Shown one piece after another: positions 45,927 through 56,057 of a DNA stretch of 64,000 nt (its first letter is position 1; each line of letters opens with the position of its first letter). The stretch spans positions 702,821 to 766,820 of the forward strand of contig NZ_BMNA01000003.1 of NCBI RefSeq assembly GCF_014646215.1. Direction: 5' to 3'. A model generated the notes under the pieces. It did not search any database. It saw only the letters and a list, made by a program, of their open reading frames with translations, and had not been told where the DNA came from. The stretch is from Nakamurella endophytica (lineage in GTDB: Bacteria > Actinomycetota > Actinomycetes > Mycobacteriales > Nakamurellaceae). The position numbers and the translations under genes were made by a program.

Positions 45927-47018
45927 TCAGAAGGCGTAGCGGACGCGGAGCCACGGGGCGTGCTCGCCGATCAACTCCTGGATCCTGGCCACCCCCTGCG
46001 CCTTGACGTTGTTGCGGTAGCGCACGTTCCACTGGCCGTTCTGCGACAGCTTGGGCTGCTGCAGCTCCGGCCGCCACAGCAGATCCTCGGCCTTGGGGTG
46101 CCAGCCCAGGTTCACCTCGTGCAGCTGCCGGTTGTGGGTCATCAGGATGATCTCCGCCGCCGCCTGTGCCTTGAAGGCGTCACCGGTGGCGTCGTCGAGC
46201 TGCTGCAGCAGCTCCGCCCACGCCTGCTCCCAACCGTCCCTCAGCACCACGGGCGAGAGGTTCACGTGCACCTCGTAGCCGGCCGCGACGAAGTCGTCGA
46301 TGGCGGCGATCCGGTCCCGGATCGGCGAGGTGCGGATGTCCAGCATCTTGGCGTCCGCCTCCGGCATGAGCGAGAAGCGGACGCGGGTGCGGCCGCGCGG
46401 ATCCAGCTCGAGCAGCTGGCGGTTGACGTACTTGGTCGCGAAGCTGGCCTTGGCGGTCGGCCAGTCCCGGAACGCGGTCACCAGGTCGGCGACGTTGTCG
46501 CTGACCAGCGCGTCGACCGAGCAGTCGCTGTTCTCGCCGATGTCGTAGACCCAGGCCAGCGGGTCGCACTGGTTCGGTTCGACCTTGTCGCCCTGCCGCC
46601 GGACGTGCCGGCCCAGGTACCCGATGATCTTGTCGATGTTGGTGAAGACGGTGATCGGGTTGGCGTAGCCCTTGCGGCGCGGCACGTAGCAGTACGCGCA
46701 GGCCATGGCGCAGCCGTTGGACAGCGACGGGGCGATCCAGTCCGACGACCGGCTGTTGGGCCGGGCGCTCAGCGACTTCTTGACGCCCATCACCAGGTCC
46801 TCGGTCTTCACCCGGACCCACCGGTCGACGTTGCCGGCGTTTCCGTAGAGCTCCTCGATCTGCCAGTGCGAGGGCACCTCGACGATCTCGGCGGCGGGGA
46901 AACGGGCGCGGATCTGCTGGCCCCGGGCGCTGGCCAGGGCCTCCGGCTCCGCCCAGAGCCGGCGCACCTGCAGCAGCGGGGTCGCCGCCGGGGCCGGTGC
47001 GGTCACGGACGTTGTCAT
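45927..47018 (-). CDS. Spore photoproduct lyase-family radical SAM protein
   Basis: 363 residues. The radical SAM cluster motif is GCAMACAYCYVPRRKGYANP (C-x3-C-x2-C) near residue 105. Downstream blocks such as DALVSDNVADLVTAFRDW, FATKYVNRQLLELDP and RTRVRFSLMPE match SPL-family proteins. In Bacillus SPL repairs the UV thymine dimer of spores. Many actinobacteria that make no endospores carry this homologue, whose role is not settled. It stands alone, upstream of the crcB region on the same strand with 170 bases between. Confidence 0.85.
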   Translation of the reverse strand: MTTSVTAPAPAATPLLQVRRLWAEPEALASARGQQIRARFPAAEIVEVPSHWQIEELYGNAGNVDRWVRVKTEDLVMGVKKSLSARPNSRSSDWIAPSLSNGCAMACAYCYVPRRKGYANPITVFTNIDKIIGYLGRHVRRQGDKVEPNQCDPLAWVYDIGENSDCSVDALVSDNVADLVTAFRDWPTAKASFATKYVNRQLLELDPRGRTRVRFSLMPEADAKMLDIRTSPIRDRIAAIDDFVAAGYEVHVNLSPVVLRDGWEQAWAELLQQLDDATGDAFKAQAAAEIILMTHNRQLHEVNLGWHPKAEDLLWRPELQQPKLSQNGQWNVRYRNNVKAQGVARIQELIGEHAPWLRVRYAF

Positions 47019-47096
47019 GGCCCTTGTCTACCCGGGACCACCGACAGTCCCCGGTGACCAGGCCCGACGGGCGGCACCCCGCGGCGGGCCGGAGGC

Positions 47097-47854
<758 letters not shown>

Positions 47855-47858
<4 letters not shown>

Positions 47859-48733
47859 ACCGGCCCCGTCGCGCCGGCCCAGCCCTGGCGGCGGGCCACC
47901 CAGTCGGTGAGCCGGGTCAGCGGGATGGTCAGCACCAGGAACAGCAGACCGGCCACCACGTACGGCGTGTAGTTGAAGGACTCGGCGATGTCGATCTGCG
48001 CCTGCAGCACGGCGTCGTAGTAGACGGTGCCGAGCACGGCGACCAGCGCCGTGTCCTTCTGCAGCGACACCAGGTCGTTGAGCAGCGGTGGCACCACCCG
48101 GCGGACGGCCTGGGGCAGCACGACGTGCCGCATGGTCTGCGCGTGGGTCAGACCCAGGGACCGCGCCGCCGCCCGCTGCGACGGGTGCACCGATTCGATC
48201 CCGGCGCGGAACACCTCGGCGACGTAGGCGCTGTAGGTCAGGATCAGCCCGATGCTGCCCCAGACCAGGGCGTTCGAGGTCAGCCAGCCGATCCGCAGGG
48301 AGGGCACCCCGAAGCCCAGCAGGAAGATCACCAGCAGCGCCGGCAGGCCGCGGAAGACGTCGGTGTACACGGTCGACAGCGCGCGCAGCGGGAAGAACGC
48401 CGGCCCGCGCAGCGACCGGGCCAGCGCCAGCAGCAGCGCGAGCACGAGGATGACCACCTCGCAGACCACCATGATGCGGACGTTCAGCCAGAGGCCCTTG
48501 GCGATGTCCGGCAGCACCTGGACCCCGTAGGACAGGTCGAAGAAGGCGTGGCGGAACTGCGGCCAGCCGCGGGTGTGCACCACGGCCACGGCCACGGCGC
48601 CGAGCACCACCACGGTGGAGACCGCGGCGATCAGGGCGGACCGTCGGCTGCGTCGCCGGCGGTACGCCAGCCGCTCCTGCTGCACCGGCGACGGCACCCA
48701 CGCGTCGCCCGGTGCGGTGCCGCGGGTGGACAC
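47855..48733 (-). CDS. Polar amino-acid ABC transporter permease
   Basis: 292 residues. After a basic cytoplasmic head and one early helix, the HisMQ-type membrane domain has VYTDVFRGLPALLVIFLLGF, the EAA-like loop QRAAARSLGLTHAQTMRHVV for the ATPase, and LNDLVSLQKDTALVAVLGT. It lies 11 bases downstream of the lipoprotein gene. The GTG start sits within the sequence after that stop, consistent with coupling. Confidence 0.9.
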
Positions 48734-48744
48734 CGGCCCGACAG

Positions 48745-49848
48745 CTACTGCAGCACCGGGGCGCCGGCCTGGGCCAGCCACCGGGTCGAGAGCTGGGCGA
48801 GCGTGCCGTCGGCGCGCAGCGCGTCGACGGCCTTGCTGACGCACGACGTCAGCGCGGAGTCCTTCTCCAGCAGCAGGCCGAACTGTTCGGGAGCGCCGCC
48901 GGTGGCCGGCAGCTGGCCCACCAGCACACCGTCGTCCAGTTCCGCCGAGGCCAGGTAGAAGGCGGTGGGCAGGTCCACCACCAGGCCGTCGATCTGCCCG
49001 TTCTTCAGGGCCTGCACGGCCGCGTCGTTGGTCTGGAACACCGCAGGGCTGCCGGACGGTCCGATCTGCGACTTCAGCGCCGTGAGGCTGGTGGTGCCGA
49101 TCTGCGCGCCGAGCTTGGCGGACCTGAGGTCGGCGATGCTCTTGGCCCCGGCGACGGGCGAGCCCTTGACGGTCACCACGGCCTGCGTCACGTCGTAGTA
49201 GCCGGACGAGAAGTCGACGGCCTTGCGGCGGTCCTCGGTGATCGAGAACTGGTTGATGTCGAAGTCGAACGCCTTCGGCGCGGGGGAGATCGCGGCGTTG
49301 AACGCCACCCGCGTCCAGGCGACCTGATTCTTGCCGTACCCGAGCCGGTCCGCGACGGCGTAGGCGACGGCCGACTCGAAGCCCTTGCCGTTGGTGGGGT
49401 CGTCCTCGACCATCCACGGCTCGTACGCCGGCTCGGAGGTGGCGACGGTCAGGGTTCCCGCCTTCTGGGTCTTGAGCTCGGCGGGCGTGCACCCGGCGAT
49501 GCCGGCCGAGCCGGTGCCGGAGGCCGCCGACGACCCCGACCCGGACGGGGCGGCGGAACCGGAGGTCGCCGCGGACGAGCCGGACGACCCGGCCGCGGTC
49601 GGGACGCCGGCCGAGGACCCGCCGGCCCCGGTGGACGCCGGGGACGCTGTGGACCCCGTCGACGCCGAGGACGCCGTCGACGCTGTGGACACTGTGGACG
49701 CTGGGGACCCTGTCGACGCCGTGGACGAGGCGACCGTGGCGCTCGAGGTGGAACCCCCGCCGGTCGACGACGAGCCGCAGGCGGCGAGCGTCAGCCCCAG
49801 GGACAGCACCAGGGCGGTGAGCGGCAGCGTGGACGAACGTCGGATCAT
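48745..49848 (-). CDS. Amino-acid ABC transporter substrate-binding lipoprotein with long Ser/Thr linker
   Basis: 367 residues. The signal peptide ends in the lipobox LTLAAC. Residues about 27-118 are almost only Ser, Thr, Ala, Gly and Pro, an unusually long stalk. The SBP_bac_3 domain follows: GTLTVATSEPAYEPWMVED, then FDFDINQFSITEDRRKAVDF, the typical ligand-lobe motif, and DLRSAKLGAQIGTTSLTALK. C-terminal Cys in LTSCVSKAVDAL may pair with the Cys of AGCTPAEL. ATG at 49848 has GGAGA upstream. First gene of the operon; ligand probably a polar amino acid. Confidence 0.9.
   Translation of the reverse strand: MIRRSSTLPLTALVLSLGLTLAACGSSSTGGGSTSSATVASSTASTGSPASTVSTASTASSASTGSTASPASTGAGGSSAGVPTAAGSSGSSAATSGSAAPSGSGSSAASGTGSAGIAGCTPAELKTQKAGTLTVATSEPAYEPWMVEDDPTNGKGFESAVAYAVADRLGYGKNQVAWTRVAFNAAISPAPKAFDFDINQFSITEDRRKAVDFSSGYYDVTQAVVTVKGSPVAGAKSIADLRSAKLGAQIGTTSLTALKSQIGPSGSPAVFQTNDAAVQALKNGQIDGLVVDLPTAFYLASAELDDGVLVGQLPATGGAPEQFGLLLEKDSALTSCVSKAVDALRADGTLAQLSTRWLAQAGAPVLQ
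49625..49730. repeat. Short-unit repeats in the lipoprotein linker
   Basis: Imperfect 6-9 base units related to GACGCCGTGGAC and GTCGAC recur for about 100 bases and encode Ser-Thr-Ala stretches on the minus strand. The region is likely to vary in length between strains. Confidence 0.6.
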
Positions 49849-50143
49849 CGGGTCTCCGGGTGCGGCGGGACGGGCGACCGGTGCCGCGCGGCATCCGGCG
49901 GCACGGCGACGTGCAACCGGGAGCATACGGACCGGGACCGCCCACCCGGGACCACCGCGGACGCGCCGGTGGCCACCGGAGCGGTGGTGCGGGCCGGCAG
50001 GTCAGGTGCGCCGACCGGGCGCTGTGGGATCATCGCGGGTGCGGAGACGGGACGCGGCAGGTCGCCCGCGTCGCCCGTTCGCCGGCCGGGAGCCACCCGC
50101 CGGTCAGCTGGCCGGCCGTCCGCGGACCCCGACGCGAGGAACC

Positions 50144-50473
50144 ATGACAGCCGAGCACAGCAGGGCCACCCCGACCGGGTGGAGCGTCGAACATCTCCCC
50201 GACGGCAGCCGGTCCGGCGGCCGGTTCCGGGCGCTCGAGGACGGCCGCGAGGTGGCCCACCTGGACTACCGGCCCGAGGACGGCGCCTGGGACCTGCTGC
50301 ACACCTGGGCGGACCCGTCGGTGCGCGGCACCGGTGTCTCGTCCCGCCTGGTGACCGCCGTCATGGACGCCGCCCGTGAGGCCGGCGTGCGGATCGTGCC
50401 GAGCTGCCCGTACATCCCGGTGTGGCTGCAGCGCCACCCCGGGTACCTGGACCTGGTGCAGGAGTCGGCGTGA
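50144..50473 (+). CDS. Small GNAT-family N-acetyltransferase (YidJ/Gcn5-related type)
   Basis: 109 residues. GRFRALEDGREVAHLDYRPE and WADPSVRGTGVSSRLVTAVM, with the acetyl-CoA loop RGTGVS, match the short GNAT_acetyltran-like family (COG2388 type). RIVPSCPYIPVWLQRHPGYL is the conserved C-terminus with Cys and Tyr. Function unknown; small members acetylate proteins or metabolites. ATG has GAGGAA upstream, and the stop overlaps the next gene by GTGA, coupling it to the AI-2E family transporter. Confidence 0.85.
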   Translation: MTAEHSRATPTGWSVEHLPDGSRSGGRFRALEDGREVAHLDYRPEDGAWDLLHTWADPSVRGTGVSSRLVTAVMDAAREAGVRIVPSCPYIPVWLQRHPGYLDLVQESA

Positions 50474-51798
50474 GCGCGGTCGAGCACGGCGGCGGCCCGG
50501 ACGACGGCGACGACCGGCTGGTCAAGGCGCTGGACGAGGCCCTGATCGAGCTGGACCGCGCGGACGGGCGGACCCCGGCCGGCGGGCCGCCGGCGGACGC
50601 CGCGGCGCTGCGCCAGCGCCGGGCCGGCCTGCGCACCGTGCTGTCGACCGTCGGGTCCCGGGTGACCGCCGAGCGGTCCGCCCGCGCGCACGAGGCGGCC
50701 GAGGCCGCCATGGCCGCGGTCGCCGCGGCCCGGGCGATCGAGACCGACGGCGACCGGGAGTCGCACCGCAGCCGGACCGTCGCGCAGCCGTTCCGGATCG
50801 GTTTCCTGGCCGGGCTCGGGCTGATCCTGGCCTACATCACCTTCCTGGTCGTCGACAGCCTGCAGAGCACGCTGATCGTCATCGCGGTCGCGGCGATCCT
50901 GGCGATCGGGCTCGACCCGGCGGTCGGCTGGCTGGTCCGGCGCGGTCTGCGCCGCGGCCTGGCGGTCACCGCGGTCTTCCTCGGCATGCTGATCGCCCTG
51001 GCCGGTGCCGCCTACGCGATCATCCCGCCCATCGTCACCGAGGTGTCTGCGTTCATCACGTCGGTGCCGTCGCTGCTCGAGCGGCTGCAGGACGCGCCGA
51101 CGATCAAGAACCTGGACGCCAAGTTCGGCATCATCCAGCAGCTGCAGAACTCCGACTTCATCAAGAACCTCACCGGCGGCGCGGCCAGCACCATCGTCAG
51201 CGTCGGCGTCACGGTGGCCGGCATCGCCGGTGACCTGTTCGTCTGCCTGGTGCTGGCGCTGTTCTTCCTCGCCGGCTTCCCGAGGATCAAGGCCGGGGCG
51301 TTCCGGCTGGCACCCGCCTCGCGGCGGGCCCGGGTGACCGATCTGGGCGAGAAGATCCTCAAGCAGATGGGCGGCTACCTGGCCGGCGCGACCATCGTGG
51401 CCATCCAGGCGGGCGTGGTGGCCGGGCTGTTCGCCGCGGTCGCCGGCCTTCCGTACCCGTGGGCGATCGCGCTCGGCGCGGCGCTGCTCGACTTCGTCCC
51501 GGTCGTCGGGCCGATCATCGTAGGCCTGAGCATGACGCTCATCGGGCTCTCGCAGTCGCTGACGCTGGGCATCGTCGCCGCCGCCTTCTACGTCTGCCAG
51601 CACCTGTTCGAGGCGTACTGGCTGTACCCGCGGGTGATGCGGCGGCAGGTCGACATCTCGACGCTGGCGGTGGTGCTCGCCATCCTCATCGGCGGCGCGC
51701 TGCTCGGCGTCACGGGCGCGCTGCTGGCCGTGCCGGTGGCCGCGGGCGTCCAGCTGATCATGCGTGAGGTCGTCATGCCGATGCAGGAGCGGCACTAG
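50470..51798 (+). CDS. AI-2E family (YdiK/PerM-like) transporter
   Basis: 442 residues. A charged helical head of about 110 residues with many Ala, Arg and Glu precedes eight hydrophobic helices. Family blocks are LVVDSLQSTLIVIAVAAILA, the periplasmic helix region IVTEVSAFITSVPSLLERLQ, KMG-like LKQMGGYLAGATIVAIQAGV and LLDFVPVVGPIIVGLSMTL. Proteins of this family export signals, sodium or other compounds; the name does not prove AI-2 transport. The start overlaps the GNAT stop. Confidence 0.88.
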   Translation: MSAVEHGGGPDDGDDRLVKALDEALIELDRADGRTPAGGPPADAAALRQRRAGLRTVLSTVGSRVTAERSARAHEAAEAAMAAVAAARAIETDGDRESHRSRTVAQPFRIGFLAGLGLILAYITFLVVDSLQSTLIVIAVAAILAIGLDPAVGWLVRRGLRRGLAVTAVFLGMLIALAGAAYAIIPPIVTEVSAFITSVPSLLERLQDAPTIKNLDAKFGIIQQLQNSDFIKNLTGGAASTIVSVGVTVAGIAGDLFVCLVLALFFLAGFPRIKAGAFRLAPASRRARVTDLGEKILKQMGGYLAGATIVAIQAGVVAGLFAAVAGLPYPWAIALGAALLDFVPVVGPIIVGLSMTLIGLSQSLTLGIVAAAFYVCQHLFEAYWLYPRVMRRQVDISTLAVVLAILIGGALLGVTGALLAVPVAAGVQLIMREVVMPMQERH

Positions 51799-51958
51799 CC
51801 CGGGGCGGGGCCCGGCGGCGGTTTCGCCGGGCCGCCACGGGCAACCGGACGGGCGGCGACCGGCCACCCGCGCGTCGGCACCGCCGTGTCCAAGGGGACC
51901 GGTGCCCGCCCCGTGTCCGGCGTCGCAAGGGGCGCCGCCTGCCCGGAAAGGGACCTGC

Positions 51959-54145
51959 ATGGCCGACATCCCCGACGACCTGCTCCGTGACCTGGCCGGC
52001 CGGCTGTCCGTGGCGACCGAGTTCACCGACTGGCAGGACCGCACCCACCCGGTGTCCGCGCAGACGCTGCGCGGCGTGCTGACCGCGATGGGCATCGACA
52101 CCTCGTCGGGCGAGGCGGTGGCCGCGTCGCTGGCCGAGCGCACCGATCGCGAGTGGTCCCGGATGCTGCCCACCTGCCAGGTCGTGCGGGAGGGCGAGGT
52201 CCGGGTCGTCCCGGTGCACGTCGACCACGGGGAACGGGTCGCCGTCTGGGTGGTCGGCGAGGACGGCGGCTTCCTCGGTGACCTGCGGCAGGTGCCCGAC
52301 CACACCCCGCCGAGGACGGTCGGCGACCGGCTGGTGGGTCGGGCGTCGTTCGAGGTGCCGGGCACCCTGCCGGTCGGCTACCACCGGATCCACGCCTGGT
52401 CGGCCGGCACGGAGGCCAGCACGCTGCTGGCCGTGACGCCGCGCTGGGTCGGGGTGCCGGAGCGGGTGCGCGGCCGGCGCAGCTGGGGAGTGGCCGCGCA
52501 GCTCTACAGCGCCCGCAGCGCGCAGTCCTGGGGCACCGGTGACCTGGCGGACCTCGCGGACCTGGCGACGTGGTCGGGTGCCGTCCACGGCGCGGGATTC
52601 GTCCTGGTGAACCCGCTGCACGCGGCGCAACCGACGCCGCCGCTCGAGCCGTCGCCGTACCTGCCCACCAGCCGACGCTTCGCCAACCCGCTCTACCTGC
52701 GCCCCGAGCGCATCCCGGAGTACGCCGGGCTGCCGGACGGCCAGCGGGCCGCCGCGGAGCGGGCCCGCCGGGAACTGGACCCGGCCGCGCCGGAACTCGA
52801 CCGCGACGCCGCGTGGCTGGCCAAGCGGGCGCTGCTCGAGGCGGTGTTCGAGGTGCCGCGGTCGGCCGGCCGGGAGCTGGCGTTCCGGACCTACCGGGAC
52901 CGGGAGGGCGTCGGGCTGGTCGACTGGGCGACCTGGTGCGCGATCGCCGAGGTGCACGGGCCCCGGTGGCGGACCTGGCCGGCGGAACTGCGCCGTCCCG
53001 ACGAGCCCGGTGCGGTCCGGTTCCGCGCCGAACGCCTGGACCGGGTGGACTTCCACTGCTGGCTGCAGTGGGTGCTGGACGAGCAGCTGGCCGGCGCGCA
53101 GCTCGCGGCGCGACGGGCCGGCATGTCGCTCGGCGTGCTGCACGACCTCGCGGTGGGCGTGAACCCGGACGGCGCGGACGCCTGGGGTCTGCAGGACGTG
53201 TTCGCCCTGGGCGTCACGGTCGGCGCGCCGCCGGACGCCTACAACCAGAACGGCCAGGACTGGCAGCAGCCGCCGTGGCGTCCGGACCGGCTGGCCGAGA
53301 CCGACTACGCGCCGTTCCGGGCGATGGTCTCGACGGTGCTGCGCTGGGCCGGTGGCCTGCGGGTGGACCACATCATCGGCCTGTTCCGGCTGTGGTGGAT
53401 CCCGGAGGGCATGGACCCGACGGCGGGCACCTACGTCCGCTACGACCACGACGCCCTGGTCGGCATCCTGGCGTTGGAGGCGCAGCGGGCCGGCGCGCTG
53501 GTCGTCGGTGAGGACCTGGGCACGGTGGAGCCGTGGGTGCGCCGGTACCTGGCGGACCGGGGCCTCCTGGGCACCTCGATCCTGTGGTTCGAGTACGACC
53601 TGGACGGCCCGCGGGACGCCACCGGGCGGCCGGGGCTGCTGCCGGGCGAGCGGTGGCGGGAGTACTGCCTGGCGTCGGTGACCACGCACGACCTGCCGCC
53701 GACGGCCGGGTACCTGGAGGGCGAGCACGTCCGGCTCCGGGAGCGGCTGGGCCTGCTCACCCGGCCGGTGGAGGAGGAGCTGGCCGCGGCGACCGCGGAG
53801 CGGAGCGCCTGGCTGGACGAGGTCCGCGGGCGCGGGCTCGTCACCGCCGCCGCCGCGGGCGCCACGGACCACGTCACCGACCCGGGGGACGGGACCGCCG
53901 AGGCGGAGCTGGAGTCGGTGGTCGTCGGCCTGCACCGCTACCTGACGCTGACGCCGGCCCGGCTGCTCGCCGTCTCGCTCACCGACATGGTGGGGGACCG
54001 GCGGACGCAGAACCAGCCCGGGACGCTGGACGAGTACCCGAACTGGCGGATCCCGCTCTCCGGCCCGGACGGCGTCCCGGTCCTGCTGGACGAGGTCTTC
54101 ACCAGCGAGCGGGCCGCGCGGCTGGCGGAGTCGGTCCGGGACTGA
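51959..54145 (+). CDS. malQ: 4-alpha-glucanotransferase (amylomaltase)
   Basis: 728 residues, the long actinobacterial MalQ with an N-terminal extension of about 170 residues before the GH77 barrel. RSWGVAAQLYSARSAQSWGT starts the barrel, GLRVDHIIGLFRLWWIP carries the catalytic nucleophile Asp, VVGEDLGTVEPWVRRYL the acid/base Glu, and VTTHDLPPTAGYLEGEH the third Asp. It transfers maltooligosaccharide segments in glycogen or maltodextrin metabolism. ATG has AAAGGGA upstream. No other glycogen gene is near. Confidence 0.93.
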   Translation: MADIPDDLLRDLAGRLSVATEFTDWQDRTHPVSAQTLRGVLTAMGIDTSSGEAVAASLAERTDREWSRMLPTCQVVREGEVRVVPVHVDHGERVAVWVVGEDGGFLGDLRQVPDHTPPRTVGDRLVGRASFEVPGTLPVGYHRIHAWSAGTEASTLLAVTPRWVGVPERVRGRRSWGVAAQLYSARSAQSWGTGDLADLADLATWSGAVHGAGFVLVNPLHAAQPTPPLEPSPYLPTSRRFANPLYLRPERIPEYAGLPDGQRAAAERARRELDPAAPELDRDAAWLAKRALLEAVFEVPRSAGRELAFRTYRDREGVGLVDWATWCAIAEVHGPRWRTWPAELRRPDEPGAVRFRAERLDRVDFHCWLQWVLDEQLAGAQLAARRAGMSLGVLHDLAVGVNPDGADAWGLQDVFALGVTVGAPPDAYNQNGQDWQQPPWRPDRLAETDYAPFRAMVSTVLRWAGGLRVDHIIGLFRLWWIPEGMDPTAGTYVRYDHDALVGILALEAQRAGALVVGEDLGTVEPWVRRYLADRGLLGTSILWFEYDLDGPRDATGRPGLLPGERWREYCLASVTTHDLPPTAGYLEGEHVRLRERLGLLTRPVEEELAAATAERSAWLDEVRGRGLVTAAAAGATDHVTDPGDGTAEAELESVVVGLHRYLTLTPARLLAVSLTDMVGDRRTQNQPGTLDEYPNWRIPLSGPDGVPVLLDEVFTSERAARLAESVRD

Positions 54146-54157
54146 GCCGACGCCCGG

Positions 54158-54190
54158 CGCCGGCCACCGCGCGCCGTCCGGTGGCCGGCG
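54158..54190. terminator. Terminator between malQ and the APH-like gene
   Basis: CGCCGGCCACC and GGTGGCCGGCG form a perfect 11-bp stem with an 11-base loop, 12 bases after the malQ stop, between convergent genes. Confidence 0.65.
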
Positions 54191-54235
54191 TCGGACGGCC
54201 GCGGTCCGGTGGCCGCCGTCGGCCCGCAGCCGCCG

Positions 54236-55162
54236 TCACACCGGCGGCAGCCCGTCCGCCAGTCGCGCCGCCGACGCCGCCATCCGGACCGTCGCGAGCC
54301 GGACGTGGTGCGGCGATCCGGCGGACAGCCCGAAGGCCGCCTGGTGCAGCGGACCGAACGCCTGCAGCGTCGCCATGCGGTGCCGCAGCCCGGGATCGAC
54401 CGTCCCGCCGGCCGCGGCGTACCGGTCCAGCAGCCGGTCGGCGAATCCGGCGCCGAAGGCGTGCCGGGGATCGACGAAATCCGCCGCGGGGTCGCCCCAG
54501 CCGGCGTCGGTCCAGTCGATGAGGCCGGTGAGCAGGCCGCGGTCGTCGACGAGGGTGTGTCCCGGGTGCACGTCGCCGTGCACCAGGCAGGTGGGGACGG
54601 CCCCGCCGAGCCGGCCGTCCAGGGCGTCGAGCCACCAGCGGCGCAGCGTGCCGGGGACGTCGACCGCCCGCTCGACGTCCCCGAGCAGCTGCCGCAGCCG
54701 GCCGGCACCCCCCGCGGCCGGCGGTGGGCCGATCGCGTCGGCCACCTCGTCCGCCGGGAAACGGTGCAGGGCGGCCAGAGCGGCGCCCAGGGTGCGGGCA
54801 TAGCCGTCGGGCGGCGGGACGGGCAGGCGGAAGCGGAACACCCCGTCCGACGCCGGCTCGTCGCCGGCCGGGTGGCCCGGCAGTTCCGGGTAGCCCAGCA
54901 CCGCCTGCCCCGCGACGGTGGTGTCCACCTGCCAGTGCGGGACCGGCACGGGCAACCGGTCCCGGAGCAACGCCAGCAGGTGCCGCTCCCGCGCCACGTC
55001 GGGCAGGACGTCGGGGCGACGCGGAAAGCGGAAGATCCACGGCCGTCCGTCGACGGCGGCCCGCAACACGCGGTGGTCCCATCCGACCTCGACCACCTCG
55101 ACGGGCTCGACACGCCGGCCGGGCAGAGCTGCGCGCGCCCATCGGGCGAGGTCCGGACGCAT
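54236..55162 (-). CDS. Aminoglycoside phosphotransferase-family kinase (variant loop)
   Basis: 308 residues with the APH/choline-kinase fold. VVEVGWDHRVLRAAVDGRPW and the ATP-site FRFPRRPD form the N-lobe. The catalytic loop reads CLVHGDVHPGHTLVDD: Asp is kept but the metal-binding Asn of HxDxxxxN is His. GLIDWTDAGWGDPAADF provides the DFG-like Asp. Such kinases phosphorylate drugs or small metabolites. The ATG at 55162 fits the family start. Substrate unknown, and the His substitution leaves activity open. Confidence 0.82.
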   Translation of the reverse strand: MRPDLARWARAALPGRRVEPVEVVEVGWDHRVLRAAVDGRPWIFRFPRRPDVLPDVARERHLLALLRDRLPVPVPHWQVDTTVAGQAVLGYPELPGHPAGDEPASDGVFRFRLPVPPPDGYARTLGAALAALHRFPADEVADAIGPPPAAGGAGRLRQLLGDVERAVDVPGTLRRWWLDALDGRLGGAVPTCLVHGDVHPGHTLVDDRGLLTGLIDWTDAGWGDPAADFVDPRHAFGAGFADRLLDRYAAAGGTVDPGLRHRMATLQAFGPLHQAAFGLSAGSPHHVRLATVRMAASAARLADGLPPV

Positions 55163-55433
55163 CCGTCCAGCCTGCCCCGCGGTGCTCCGCCCGGGCGAAT
55201 CACCCGGCCGGGAACGGCCGGGCGGGTGGTGCGGCCGATCCTTGCCACGGACGCCGGTGGCGGCCGCGGGTGACGGCGGGTCAACGGACTCGTGGCAGTC
55301 ACGGTGCGCCACACCGCCCCGTCACTGTCCGTGTCAAGATTTGCCCCCGAGCGGTGCCTGCCTGGGCGTCGGAAGAAATTGACCCAGCGTGAGGACTTGC
55401 CACGGACGGTCACATTGGCGCACAATCAATGCC

Positions 55434-56048
55434 ATGACCAGCGCAGACCGCTCCGCCACCGTGGTGCTCGACCGTGCCGATGCGGCGTCCGGCCTGGGCG
55501 GCCGGACGCCGGAGCAGTTGCTCGGGCTGATCGCGCAGAGTGACCATCGCGCCTTCGACGAGCTCTACGCGCGGTTCGGGTCGTCCGTGCGGCGGACGGC
55601 GCTGGCCGTGCTCCGAGACCCCAGTCACGCCGAGGAGGTCGCGCAGGAGGTGTTCCTGCACATCTGGCGCAACGCGGCGGACTTCGCCGCAGGCCGCGGG
55701 TCGGCCGTGTCGTGGATCGGCATGCTGACCCACTCCCGGGCGGTCGACCGGGTGCGGTCCACGGCCGCGGCCCGCCGGCGGGACCGGGTGGACGCGGAGA
55801 CCGGGTACGCCCGGGAGCACGACTCGGTCGCCGAGCAGGTGCTGCTGCGGCACGAGCACGCCCAGGTGCGGGCCGGCCTCGCCGGACTGACCACGCTGCA
55901 GCGCCAGTCCATCGAGCTCATGTACTTCGGCCAGCTCAGCCACGAGCAGATCGGGCTCCGGCTGTCCGTCCCCCCGGCGACGGTCAAGACCCGCATCCGG
56001 GACGGCCTGGTCCGGCTGCGGACGGTCGTCGGGCAGTCGACGTCCTGA
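55434..56048 (+). CDS. ECF sigma factor, SigK-like (ECF19-type)
   Basis: 204 residues. Region 2 is SDHRAFDELYARFGSSVRRT and HAEEVAQEVFLHIWRNAADF; region 4 is LTTLQRQSIELMYFGQLSHE then VPPATVKTRIRDGLVRLRTV. The layout and wording fit the SigK group, normally paired with a downstream membrane anti-sigma RskA. None is present here: the next gene runs the other way. The ATG at 55434 aligns best; a candidate promoter TTGCCA-18 nt-CACAAT (55397-55426) directly before it would give almost no leader. Confidence 0.88.
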   Translation: MTSADRSATVVLDRADAASGLGGRTPEQLLGLIAQSDHRAFDELYARFGSSVRRTALAVLRDPSHAEEVAQEVFLHIWRNAADFAAGRGSAVSWIGMLTHSRAVDRVRSTAAARRRDRVDAETGYAREHDSVAEQVLLRHEHAQVRAGLAGLTTLQRQSIELMYFGQLSHEQIGLRLSVPPATVKTRIRDGLVRLRTVVGQSTS

Positions 56049-56057
56049 CGGGCCGGC

